Source of the DNA: Lachnospiraceae bacterium | GTDB taxonomy: Bacteria > Bacillota > Clostridia > Lachnospirales > Lachnospiraceae | Assembly: GCA_900759665.1 (NCBI GenBank) | Contig: CAAEWE010000018.1 | Coordinates: 62,001 to 126,000, forward strand | DNA length: 64,000 nt | Direction of reading: 5' to 3' | Part shown: piece after piece, positions 16,914-24,559 of the stretch | Position numbering within the stretch: position 1 is the first letter of the stretch | Layout of the letters: the number at the start of each line of letters is the position of its first letter | Made by a program: the position numbers and the translations under genes | The notes under the pieces: generated by a model | What the model saw: the letters and a program-made list of their open reading frames with translations, nothing else | What the model was told of the DNA's origin: nothing | Database searches by the model: none

Positions 16914-17786
16914 ATGAAAGTAGGCGTTATTGGTGCTGGTACTATGGGACAGGGCATTGCTAAGGCATTTGCCCAGAACGAAGGTTATGAAGTAGCACTC
17001 TGTGATATCAAGCAGGAGTGGGCTGAAGGCGGTAAGGATAAGATCGCTAAGGGTTATGACAGACTTGTTCAGAAGGGCAAGCTGACACAGGATGCAGTAG
17101 ATGCAATCCTTGGAAGAATCACACCGGGCTTAAAGGAAGACCTTTGCAAGGATTGTGATCTGATCGTAGAGGCAGCATTTGAGGATATCAATGTAAAGAA
17201 GACAACATTCGCAGAGCTTGACAAGATTGCTAAGCCAGAGTGTATCTTCGCATCAAATACATCAAGCCTTTCCATTACAGAGATCGGAAATGGTCTGACC
17301 CGTCCAATGGTTGGTATGCATTTCTTCAATCCTGCTGACCGTATGAAGCTTATCGAGGTTATCGCTGGTGTAAATACACCTGTTGAGACTGTTGATGCTA
17401 TCAAGAAGATTTCTGAGGAGATTGGAAAGACTCCTGTACAGGTAAATGAGGCTGCTGGTTTCGTAGTAAACCGTATCCTGATTCCTATGATCAATGAAGC
17501 TGCATTCATCAAGATGGAAGGCGTTTCTGATATCGCCGGTATCGATGCAGCTATGAAGCTTGGTGCAAATCATCCAATGGGACCTCTTGAGTTAGGCGAT
17601 TTCATTGGTCTTGATATCTGCCTTGCTATCATGGATGTACTTTACAATGAGACAGGTGACAGCAAGTATCGTGCATGCCCACTTCTTCGTAAGATGGTTC
17701 GTGGTGGAAACCTCGGTGCAAAGAGCGGAAAAGGTTTCTATGTTTACAATGCTGACCGTACAAAGACTCCGGTTGATGCTCAGTAA
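16914..17786 (+). CDS. hbd: 3-hydroxybutyryl-CoA dehydrogenase
   Basis: A 290-residue enzyme reducing acetoacetyl-CoA to (S)-3-hydroxybutyryl-CoA with NAD(P)H. The N-terminal Rossmann motif GAGTMGQG is at 7-14, NTSSL at about 115-119, the catalytic histidine H136 in GMHFFNP, and GFVVNR marks the domain junction. Length fits the short clostridial Hbd family. The 84-base gap after crt holds a weak GC-containing hairpin (GAGGCAGGCG...CGGCTGCTTCTC) that could be a processing site or partial terminator. RBS is GGAGG. Confidence 0.95.
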   Translation: MKVGVIGAGTMGQGIAKAFAQNEGYEVALCDIKQEWAEGGKDKIAKGYDRLVQKGKLTQDAVDAILGRITPGLKEDLCKDCDLIVEAAFEDINVKKTTFAELDKIAKPECIFASNTSSLSITEIGNGLTRPMVGMHFFNPADRMKLIEVIAGVNTPVETVDAIKKISEEIGKTPVQVNEAAGFVVNRILIPMINEAAFIKMEGVSDIAGIDAAMKLGANHPMGPLELGDFIGLDICLAIMDVLYNETGDSKYRACPLLRKMVRGGNLGAKSGKGFYVYNADRTKTPVDAQ

Positions 17787-17826
17787 TTAAATAAGAATTA
17801 AATTAGGAAAGGTGGTAAAGCAAATC

Positions 17827-18996
17827 ATGGATTTTACATTAAGTAAACAGCATGAGATGGCGAGACAGCTTTTTAAGGATTTCGCTGAAAATGAAGTAAA
17901 GCCTCTGGCACAGGAAACTGATGAGACTGAGGTATTCCCACAGGTTACAGTAGATAAGATGGGAAAGAACGGATTCCTTGGAATCCCGGTACCAAAGGAG
18001 TTTGGTGGACAGGGTGCAGACATCCTGACATATATTATGTGTGTAGAGGAGCTGTCTAAGGTTTGTGGTACGACAGGTGTTATCGTATCTGCACATACAT
18101 CTCTTTGTGTAGACCCAATTCTCACATACGGAACACAGGAGCAGAAAGAGAAATTCCTTCCTCCTCTCTGTAATGGTGAGAAGCTTGGTGCATTTGGTCT
18201 TACTGAGCCGGGTGCAGGTACAGATGCACAGGGTGCACAGACAAAGGCTGTTCTCGATGGAGACGAGTGGGTATTGAATGGCTCCAAGTGCTTCATCACA
18301 AACGGTAAGGTTGCTGATGTTTATATCATCATCGCTGTTACTGATATCACAGAGGACAAGCGCGGCAGAAAGAAAAAGAACTTCTCTGCATTTATCGTAG
18401 AGAAAGGAACTCCGGGATTCTCCTTCGGTACAAAGGAGAAGAAGATGGGTATCCGTGGATCTTCTACATACGAGCTGATCTTCGAGGATTGCCGTATTCC
18501 AAAGGAGAACCTGTTAGGTACCCGCGGTAAGGGATTCCCAATCGCTATGCATACTCTGGATGGTGGACGTATCGGTATCGCTTCCCAGGCTCTTGGTCTT
18601 GCTGAGGGTGCTTTAGAGAAGACGATTGAGTATACCAAGGAGAGAAAACAGTTCGGACGTGCTATTTCTGCTCAGCAGAATACACAGTTCCAGCTTGCAA
18701 ATATGGCTACAAAGATTGAGGCTGCTAAAGCTCTTGTATACAAGGCAGCTCTTAAGAAACAGGAATTTGCAAATGGTGCAAAGGTTTCTTACTCTGTTGA
18801 GGCAGCTATGGCTAAGCTTTATGCTGCTGAGGTTGCAATGGAGGTTACTACCAAGTGTGTTCAGTTGTTTGGTGGTTATGGATATATCAGAGAGTACGAT
18901 GTAGAGCGTATGATGCGTGATGCAAAGATCACAGAGATCTACGAGGGAACTTCAGAGGTTCAGCGTATGGTTATCTCTGGTGCTCTTCTCCGTTAA
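17827..18996 (+). CDS. bcd: Butyryl-CoA dehydrogenase
   Basis: A 389-residue acyl-CoA dehydrogenase that reduces crotonyl-CoA to butyryl-CoA. In Clostridia Bcd forms a complex with EtfAB that couples this to ferredoxin reduction by NADH (flavin-based bifurcation). Seen here: FGLTEPGAGTDA (FAD site), VQLFGGYGYIREY, and the catalytic base E373 in IYEGTSEVQR. The start chosen is ATG 17827 (MDFTLSKQHEM, the usual opening); a GTG at 17812 overlaps the RBS-like AGGAAAGGTGG. Followed by etfB and etfA as in most butyrate producers. Confidence 0.96.
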   Translation: MDFTLSKQHEMARQLFKDFAENEVKPLAQETDETEVFPQVTVDKMGKNGFLGIPVPKEFGGQGADILTYIMCVEELSKVCGTTGVIVSAHTSLCVDPILTYGTQEQKEKFLPPLCNGEKLGAFGLTEPGAGTDAQGAQTKAVLDGDEWVLNGSKCFITNGKVADVYIIIAVTDITEDKRGRKKKNFSAFIVEKGTPGFSFGTKEKKMGIRGSSTYELIFEDCRIPKENLLGTRGKGFPIAMHTLDGGRIGIASQALGLAEGALEKTIEYTKERKQFGRAISAQQNTQFQLANMATKIEAAKALVYKAALKKQEFANGAKVSYSVEAAMAKLYAAEVAMEVTTKCVQLFGGYGYIREYDVERMMRDAKITEIYEGTSEVQRMVISGALLR

Positions 18997-19048
18997 TAGA
19001 AACAATGGATTCACTGAATAAAAATAAAAGACAAGGAGTGACAAAGCT

Positions 19049-19843
19049 GTGAAAATAGTAGTTTGTATTAAGCAGGTTCCAGATACAAAGGGCGGAGTTA
19101 AGTTTAATCCGGACGGTACTCTGGACAGAGGTGCTATGCTTGCCATCATGAACCCGGACGACAAAGCTGGTTTGGAAGCAGCACTCAGAATTAAAGACGA
19201 TATGGGCAAAGACAATGTGGAAGTAACCGTTCTTACAATGGGTCTTCCAAAGGCTGAGGAAGTTCTTCGTGAAGCACTTGCTATGGGTGCTGACAAGGGT
19301 ATCCTTGTAACAGACCGTGTACTCGGTGGTGCTGATACATGGGCAACTTCTACAACAATTGCCGGCGCTTTGAGAAATATTGATTATGATTTGATCATCA
19401 CAGGCCGTCAGGCTATCGATGGTGATACCGCACAGGTTGGACCACAGATTTCTGAGCATCTGGATCTTCCTGTTATCTCTTATGCAAAGAACATTAAGGT
19501 TGAGGGTGACAGCGTGATCGTTGAGCGTCAGTTCGATGACAGATATCACGTACTGAAAGCAAAAATGCCATGTCTGATCACTGCTCTTTCTGAGCTGAAT
19601 GAGCCTCGTTATATGACACCGGGCGGAATCTTTGACGCATATGAGAAAGAGATTACAGTCTGGGGCAGAGCTGACCTTAAGGATGTAGATGATTCTAACC
19701 TTGGTCTGAAGGGCTCTCCTACAAAGATCGCAAAAGCATCTGATAAGGTAAAGAAGGGTGCTGGCGAGGTTGTTACTCCGGATTCTCCGGATGATGCAGT
19801 ATCATACATCATGGGCAAGTTAAAAGAGAAGCATGTAATCTAA
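19049..19843 (+). CDS. etfB: Electron transfer flavoprotein subunit beta
   Basis: A 264-residue EtfB starting at GTG 19049 after AAGGAG. The opening MKIVVCIKQVPDT and the later TGRQAIDGDTAQVGPQ are standard. In Bcd/EtfAB complexes EtfB holds the bifurcating FAD. It follows bcd by 52 bases and precedes etfA by 27 bases. Confidence 0.96.
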   Translation: MKIVVCIKQVPDTKGGVKFNPDGTLDRGAMLAIMNPDDKAGLEAALRIKDDMGKDNVEVTVLTMGLPKAEEVLREALAMGADKGILVTDRVLGGADTWATSTTIAGALRNIDYDLIITGRQAIDGDTAQVGPQISEHLDLPVISYAKNIKVEGDSVIVERQFDDRYHVLKAKMPCLITALSELNEPRYMTPGGIFDAYEKEITVWGRADLKDVDDSNLGLKGSPTKIAKASDKVKKGAGEVVTPDSPDDAVSYIMGKLKEKHVI

Positions 19844-19870
19844 TCAAAATAAGGAAAAGTGGTGACAATA

Positions 19871-20908
19871 ATGAATTTAGAAGAATATAAGGGTGTCTAT
19901 GTCTTTGCACAGCAGGTAGACAATGAGCTGAGCAGCATCGCATTTGAGCTGCTTGGAAAAGCAAAGGAGCTCGCAGCTCCTCTGAATACAGAAGTTACAG
20001 CTGTTCTGATCGGTTCTGGCGTAAAAGGACTTGTGGATCAGCTGGCAGAGTATGGTGCAGACAAGGTTATCGTCGTTGATGACCCTGAGCTCAAGGAATA
20101 CAGAACAGAGCCATATGCACATGCATTATCATCAGTAATCAACGAGTACAAGCCGGAGATCGTTCTGGTTGGTGCTACAGCAATCGGTCGTGACCTTGGT
20201 CCTCGCGTTTCAGCAAGAGTAGCTACAGGTCTGACAGCAGACTGTACTGTACTTGAGATCGGTGATTTCCCTCTGAATGCAATTCCTGGACAGGAGCAGA
20301 AGCACAATCAGCTTCTTATGACTCGTCCTGCATTTGGTGGTAACACCATCGCAACCATCGCATGTCCTGACAACCGTCCTCAGATGGCAACAGTTCGTCC
20401 TGGTGTAATGCAGAAGATCGATCCGATTGCCGGTGCTAAGGCTGAGGTGATTGAGTACAATCCTGGATTTACTCCGGACAACAAGTATGTTGAGATCCTT
20501 GACATTGTTAAGGAGCTTTCTGATACAGTTGATATCATGGATGCAAAGATCCTCGTATCCGGTGGCCGTGGTGTCGGAAGCGCAGAGAACTTCAAGATGC
20601 TTCAGGATCTGGCTGACGTGATCGGTGGTACTGTAAGCTGCTCCCGTGCCGTAGTAGATAACGGATGGCTTCCAAAAGAGCTTCAGGTAGGTCAGACAGG
20701 TAAGACGGTTCGTCCTAATGTATACTTTGCAATCGGTATTTCCGGTGCGATCCAGCATACAGCAGGTATGGAAGAGTCTGACATTATCATCGCGATCAAC
20801 AAGGACGATTCTGCTCCAATCTTTGATGTAGCAGATTACGGTATTGTTGGCGATCTGAACAAGATTGTTCCAAAGCTGACAGAAGAGCTGAAGAAGGTTG
20901 TTAAATAA
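19871..20908 (+). CDS. etfA: Electron transfer flavoprotein subunit alpha
   Basis: A 345-residue EtfA. The C-terminal FAD-binding domain shows SGGRGVGSAENF, GASRAVVDN-like CSRAVVDNGW, and GQTGKTVRPNVYFAIGISGAIQH. ATG 19871 is used (MNLEEYKGVYVFAQQ, the usual EtfA start); the GTG at 19859 is inside the RBS region AAGGAAAAGTGG, an arrangement like that of bcd. Last gene of the butyrate operon, closed by a strong terminator. No rnf genes follow. Confidence 0.96.
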   Translation: MNLEEYKGVYVFAQQVDNELSSIAFELLGKAKELAAPLNTEVTAVLIGSGVKGLVDQLAEYGADKVIVVDDPELKEYRTEPYAHALSSVINEYKPEIVLVGATAIGRDLGPRVSARVATGLTADCTVLEIGDFPLNAIPGQEQKHNQLLMTRPAFGGNTIATIACPDNRPQMATVRPGVMQKIDPIAGAKAEVIEYNPGFTPDNKYVEILDIVKELSDTVDIMDAKILVSGGRGVGSAENFKMLQDLADVIGGTVSCSRAVVDNGWLPKELQVGQTGKTVRPNVYFAIGISGAIQHTAGMEESDIIIAINKDDSAPIFDVADYGIVGDLNKIVPKLTEELKKVVK

Positions 20909-20953
20909 TTTGTTTCATAAGAAATCCTTCTTTCATATGGAAACGTAAAATGA

Positions 20954-20989
20954 GTACCCTGTGGAGTTTATTCTCTGCAGGGTACTTTT
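20954..20989 (+). terminator. Terminator of the butyrate operon
   Basis: GTACCCTG (20954-20961) pairs with CAGGGTAC (20978-20985); five more pairs, two of them wobble, extend the stem to 13 bp with a TTTATT loop, then TTTTC. Confidence 0.9.
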
Positions 20990-21096
20990 CTGCTGTACAA
21001 GGAAATACCGGTAACGTAGTGTGAATAAGGGCAAAATACTGTTTTTGTTCATATTGCTGTTTCAGTAAAATTAAGGGAATGTTAAGTTCTTTCTAC

Positions 21097-21125
21097 TTGT
21101 ACTTTAAGGCATATTTGGGTATAGT
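21097..21125 (+). promoter_or_regulatory. Promoter of uppP
   Basis: TTGTAC (21097-21102), 17-base spacer, TATAGT (21120-21125), giving a leader of about 120 bases. Confidence 0.55.
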
Positions 21126-21156
21126 ATAGTAGTATTTATGTAGAGCATAGGAAGGA

Positions 21157-21236
21157 TTGTGTATATGTAACGTTTAGTGATACACAAGGCTTTCGATGCA
21201 AGCATGCAAATAATGCAGGTGTCCCGGAAAGGACAC
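21157..21236 (+). promoter_or_regulatory. Structured uppP leader (two hairpins)
   Basis: TTGTGTAT (21157-21164) pairs perfectly with ATACACAA (21180-21187), and GTGTCC (21219-21224) with GGACAC (21231-21236), the second ending six bases before the GGAGG of uppP. The layout allows translational control but no known riboswitch class is recognised. The rest of the 20909-21251 gap holds only the preceding terminator and the uppP promoter. Confidence 0.4.
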
Positions 21237-21251
21237 AGGACGGAGGAAAAT

Positions 21252-22094
21252 GTGTTAGAAATATTAAAATCATTATTATTTGGTATTGTAGAGGGAATTA
21301 CCGAGTGGCTGCCGGTCAGCAGTACAGGTCATATGATCCTGTTGGATGAGTTTGTACAGCTTTCTATGTCAGAAGCATTCAAAGAAATGTATCTTGTGGT
21401 GATCCAGTTAGGAGCGATCCTGGCGGTTGTATTGTTGTTCTGGAAACAGATCTGGCCATTTCAGAGAAAGTCAGATGGCACAAATAAGGTTCTTCCGGGA
21501 TGGATCAAAGAAGATATCTTTGTGATGTGGCTTAAGATCGTGGTTGCATGTATTCCGGCGGTGATCATTGAGCTTGCAGCAGGTGATTATCTGGAGGCGC
21601 TGTTTTACAATTACAGAACCGTTTCAATTATGCTGATCGTCATAGGTGTTTTATTTATTTTGGTAGAGGACTGGAACAAAAAGAGAACGGCAAAGATTAC
21701 ATCTATTAAAGATATTACATATCAGACAGCATTTCTCATTGGTGTATTTCAGCTGGTGGCAGCGGTATTTCCGGGAACATCCCGTTCCGGTGCAACAATC
21801 ATCGGTGGTCTGATCCTGGGACTTTCCAGACAGATTGCGGCAGAATTCACCTTTTATCTGGCGATTCCGGTGATGTTTGGAGCCAGTCTGATCAAGCTGT
21901 TAAAGTTTGGTGTTCATTACACTGCGTTAGAAGCAGGTGTTCTGGCCGTGGGAATGATTTCCGCTTTTCTGGTATCTGTGCTTGTGATAAGATTTCTGAT
22001 GGGATATATTAAGAAACATGATTTCAAGATTTTTGGATGGTATCGTATTGTACTTGGTATCGTAGTTCTTGCAAGCTTTGCACTATTCCTGTAG
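21252..22094 (+). CDS. uppP: Undecaprenyl-diphosphatase
   Basis: A 280-residue integral membrane enzyme (UppP/BacA) that dephosphorylates undecaprenyl diphosphate, recycling the lipid carrier for peptidoglycan and giving bacitracin tolerance. The two signature regions are EGITEWLPVSSTGH (14-27) and PGTSRSGAT (174-182), both intact. The start is GTG 21252 with GGAGG five bases upstream; the longer frame from 21177 runs through the leader hairpins and is rejected. Eight or so membrane segments are visible. It has its own promoter and stands alone. A perfect palindrome AGCAGGCCTGCT follows at 22098. Confidence 0.95.
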   Translation: MLEILKSLLFGIVEGITEWLPVSSTGHMILLDEFVQLSMSEAFKEMYLVVIQLGAILAVVLLFWKQIWPFQRKSDGTNKVLPGWIKEDIFVMWLKIVVACIPAVIIELAAGDYLEALFYNYRTVSIMLIVIGVLFILVEDWNKKRTAKITSIKDITYQTAFLIGVFQLVAAVFPGTSRSGATIIGGLILGLSRQIAAEFTFYLAIPVMFGASLIKLLKFGVHYTALEAGVLAVGMISAFLVSVLVIRFLMGYIKKHDFKIFGWYRIVLGIVVLASFALFL

Positions 22095-22159
22095 ATAGCA
22101 GGCCTGCTGGGAAGTTTGGAAAAAGAATATGAAATCTTTGTGTTTTTTTGATGGATGAT

Positions 22160-22188
22160 TTGACAGATGGAGGTTCGTGCATTAAGAT
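22160..22188 (+). promoter_or_regulatory. Promoter of mecA
   Basis: TTGACA (22160-22165), 17-base spacer, TAAGAT (22183-22188). Transcription would start near 22195, immediately before a 10-bp inverted repeat. Confidence 0.6.
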
Positions 22189-22199
22189 AATGATGAGTA

Positions 22200-22239
22200 G
22201 CTGTATATAGTGAAGATCATTCTGGATAGTATATACAGC
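22200..22239. promoter_or_regulatory. 10-bp inverted repeat at the mecA transcription start
   Basis: GCTGTATATA (22200-22209) and TATATACAGC (22230-22239) are perfect inverted copies 20 bases apart, between the promoter and the mecA RBS at 22245. It may be an operator or a 5' hairpin. Confidence 0.5.
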
Positions 22240-22258
22240 ATAGATAGGAGGAATGTAC

Positions 22259-23017
22259 ATGGATTTTCGCAGAATCGATAAAAATACCGTACAGTGCATT
22301 TTGTCCGAGGAAGAAATGAATGCATACGGTTTTCGAATAGAGGATTTTTTTTCTGATCAGGATAAGGCACGGGAGTTCTTAGAGCATCTGGTGGAGCTTG
22401 CTGAAGAAGAAATTGGTTATGAGGCACACAGCGGTATGGTTTCCATGCAGATCATGAAAATGCCGGATAATGGCATTTTGATCACGTTGTCGGAGAGAGA
22501 TAACAGCACGGATGGTTTTCAGAATATGCTGCAGCATATTCACCAGCAGCTGGCGTCCTTGATCGATCCGGAGCTGGAGGAGAAGCTTGCAGAGGGACTT
22601 CCGGACAGTGAAATGGCTGCAGATATGGAGGAGGTTCAGGATGCAGAGGAATTACAGGAGTTATTCCGGGAAGCAGAGAAGAGAAAACAGAATAAAGAAA
22701 TAAAGCAGCTTAGTGAGCCGAGGATTTTTATGTTCGAGTCTCTTCGGGAGTTAGAGAGGTTTGCGGCAGCATTTGCCATGGAGAAGCCTGTCAATAGTGC
22801 GGTATACTATGAACCGGATAAGGATAATTATTATCTTCTGCTGAAAAAAGGAAAGCTGACTTTGGAGGAATATAGTCTGCTGTGTAACCGTTTAAGGGAA
22901 TATGCCGATTTTTGCATGGTTCAGTCCTATGCGGAGCAGTTTTGTAAGGAACATTTTGAGAAATTTATTCCAAAGCATGCACTCCGTATTTTGAAAAATA
23001 TTGAGACAGGGAAATAA
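22259..23017 (+). CDS. mecA: Adaptor protein MecA
   Basis: A 252-residue MecA, which delivers substrates to the ClpC-ClpP protease and controls ClpC assembly. The N-terminal domain (MDFRRIDKNTVQCILSEEEM...FQNMLQHI) is followed by an acidic linker (about 105-150) and a C-terminal ClpC-binding domain starting at IFMFESLRELERFA. ATG 22259 lies seven bases after TAGGAGG; the ATG at 22253 is too close. It begins a run of genes with lepB-like and rbgA. Confidence 0.9.
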   Translation: MDFRRIDKNTVQCILSEEEMNAYGFRIEDFFSDQDKAREFLEHLVELAEEEIGYEAHSGMVSMQIMKMPDNGILITLSERDNSTDGFQNMLQHIHQQLASLIDPELEEKLAEGLPDSEMAADMEEVQDAEELQELFREAEKRKQNKEIKQLSEPRIFMFESLRELERFAAAFAMEKPVNSAVYYEPDKDNYYLLLKKGKLTLEEYSLLCNRLREYADFCMVQSYAEQFCKEHFEKFIPKHALRILKNIETGK

Positions 23018-23021
23018 AAAA

Positions 23022-23624
23022 ATGAAATATGATTTTGATCTGGATGAACGTCGTTTTTCAAAACAATTTGTATTAAAGGTACTGATTACCATGGTGGAAG
23101 CAGTAATCGTTGTTTTTCTGGCCTTTGCGATTACAAGATATGGTCTTGAAAAGATGACGGTTTCCGGAGAGTATATGAGTCCGACCTTAAAGTCAGGAGA
23201 TTGTGTTCTGATCAATAAATTGTCATACCGTTTTCATAAAATACATCGCAATGATGTGGTTGTGGTTCGCCAGACCGGTTCCGAGCATAGCTATTTCACA
23301 CTTCAGCGTGTGATCGGTCTTCCGGGAGAACGGGTTCAGATTCAGGAAGGACAAGTATATATTGACGGCAAAAAACTAAAGGAAAAGCTGGATTTTCCGT
23401 TGATGGATAATGGTGGTCTGGCAGAGGATGCATTTACTTTGGATAAAGGACAGTACTTTGTGCTGGGAGATAACCGGAACGAATGTGAGGACAGCCGGAA
23501 TGCAACCGTAGGCAATATTTCGCGTCAGTCCATTATTGGAAAAGCATGGATTCGCATGAATTCCTTTACCTTTGTCGGAATGATCAATAATTTCCAAAAA
23601 ACAGACACCAGTAGTGGATTATAG
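23022..23624 (+). CDS. Signal peptidase I homologue lacking the catalytic Ser-Lys dyad
   Basis: A 200-residue S26 family protein: short cytoplasmic N-terminus, one membrane segment (about 18-38) and an outer domain. In active enzymes the nucleophile sits in GxSMxPT and the lysine in YIKRVIGLPGE. Here the matching segments read SGEYMSPTL, with Tyr51 at the Ser position, and YFTLQRVIGLPGE, with Gln95 at the Lys position. The later GLPGE, GDNR and SRN blocks are conserved, so the fold should be kept while peptidase activity by the normal mechanism is unlikely. ATG 23022 is used; it is four bases after the mecA stop. An intact paralogue lies 1 kb downstream. A regulatory or scaffold role is inferred. 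Confidence 0.85.
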   Translation: MKYDFDLDERRFSKQFVLKVLITMVEAVIVVFLAFAITRYGLEKMTVSGEYMSPTLKSGDCVLINKLSYRFHKIHRNDVVVVRQTGSEHSYFTLQRVIGLPGERVQIQEGQVYIDGKKLKEKLDFPLMDNGGLAEDAFTLDKGQYFVLGDNRNECEDSRNATVGNISRQSIIGKAWIRMNSFTFVGMINNFQKTDTSSGL

Positions 23625-23670
23625 AAGAAACACTTTTGTGCAGAAAGCCTGAGCAGAGTGAAGAGTTATA

Positions 23671-23688
23671 GAAAGGCATGGTTATAAA
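23671..23688 (+). repeat. 18-base motif before rbgA, identical to 36688-36705
   Basis: GAAAGGCATGGTTATAAA precedes the rbgA start; the same 18 bases precede the DUF2344 gene at 36708. It contains the RBS-like GAAAGG and a short ATG whose frame relative to the real start differs between the two copies. Confidence 0.6.
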
Positions 23689-23689
23689 T

Positions 23690-24547
23690 ATGGAATTTCA
23701 GTGGTATCCCGGTCATATGTCGAAGGCGAAACGTGCGATGCAGGAGGATCTGAAACTGATCAATGTGATCATTGAACTTGTAGATGCCAGAGTTCCTCTC
23801 AGCAGCAAAAATCCGGATATTGATCCCATGGCAAATGGAAAGTCACGTATTATCTTATTAAATAAGTGTGATCTGGCAGATCCGGCTGTAACTGCCCGAT
23901 GGATAAAATATTATGAGGAAAAGGGATTTTTTGTATCTCCGGTGAATTCCAAAAATGGCAGGGGGGTCAGGCAGGTCAATGACGTAATCCAGAGTGCCTG
24001 TAAAGAAAAGATTGAAAGAGACAGGCGCAGAGGAATATTGAACCGTCCGATCCGTGCCATGATCGTTGGAATTCCCAATGTTGGAAAATCCACATTTATT
24101 AACAGCTTTGCCCGGAAAGCATGTACCAAAACCGGTAATAAGCCCGGAGTCACCAAGGGAAAGCAGTGGATACGGTTAAATAAAAATGTGGAGCTGCTAG
24201 ATACGCCGGGAATCCTCTGGCCGAAATTTGAGGATCAGACAGTGGGGCTTCGTCTGGCATTTATCGGTTCCATTAAGGATGAATTGTCCAATCAATATGA
24301 ATTATGCCTGCTTTTGCTGCAATACTTTAAAGAGTATTATCCTGAGGCAGTTCCAAGGGCATATCAGATCGACCCGGCGGATACTGAAGTAGAGCTTTTG
24401 AAAAATGTTGCCAAAAGAAGAGGTTGTTTAAAATCCGGTGGAGAGTATGATCTGGACAAAGCGGCGAATTATGTGATAGACGATTTTCGCAATGGACGTC
24501 TTGGCTGTATCAGTCTGGAACAGCCTGAAAATAGATTGCTTTTGTAG
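23690..24547 (+). CDS. rbgA: Ribosome biogenesis GTPase RbgA (YlqF)
   Basis: A 285-residue circularly permuted GTPase needed for late 50S assembly. The motifs appear in permuted order: G4 NKCD (58-61), G1 GIPNVGKST (127-135), G3 DTPG (171-174). The N-terminus MEFQWYPGHMSKAKRAM is the usual RbgA opening, so ATG 23690 is preferred to ATG 23678 even though the RBS GAAAGG is 13 bases away. It sits between the two signal peptidase homologues; rnhB two genes downstream is a common neighbour of rbgA in Firmicutes. Confidence 0.93.
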   Translation: MEFQWYPGHMSKAKRAMQEDLKLINVIIELVDARVPLSSKNPDIDPMANGKSRIILLNKCDLADPAVTARWIKYYEEKGFFVSPVNSKNGRGVRQVNDVIQSACKEKIERDRRRGILNRPIRAMIVGIPNVGKSTFINSFARKACTKTGNKPGVTKGKQWIRLNKNVELLDTPGILWPKFEDQTVGLRLAFIGSIKDELSNQYELCLLLLQYFKEYYPEAVPRAYQIDPADTEVELLKNVAKRRGCLKSGGEYDLDKAANYVIDDFRNGRLGCISLEQPENRLLL

Positions 24548-24559
24548 GGGGAACAAAGT

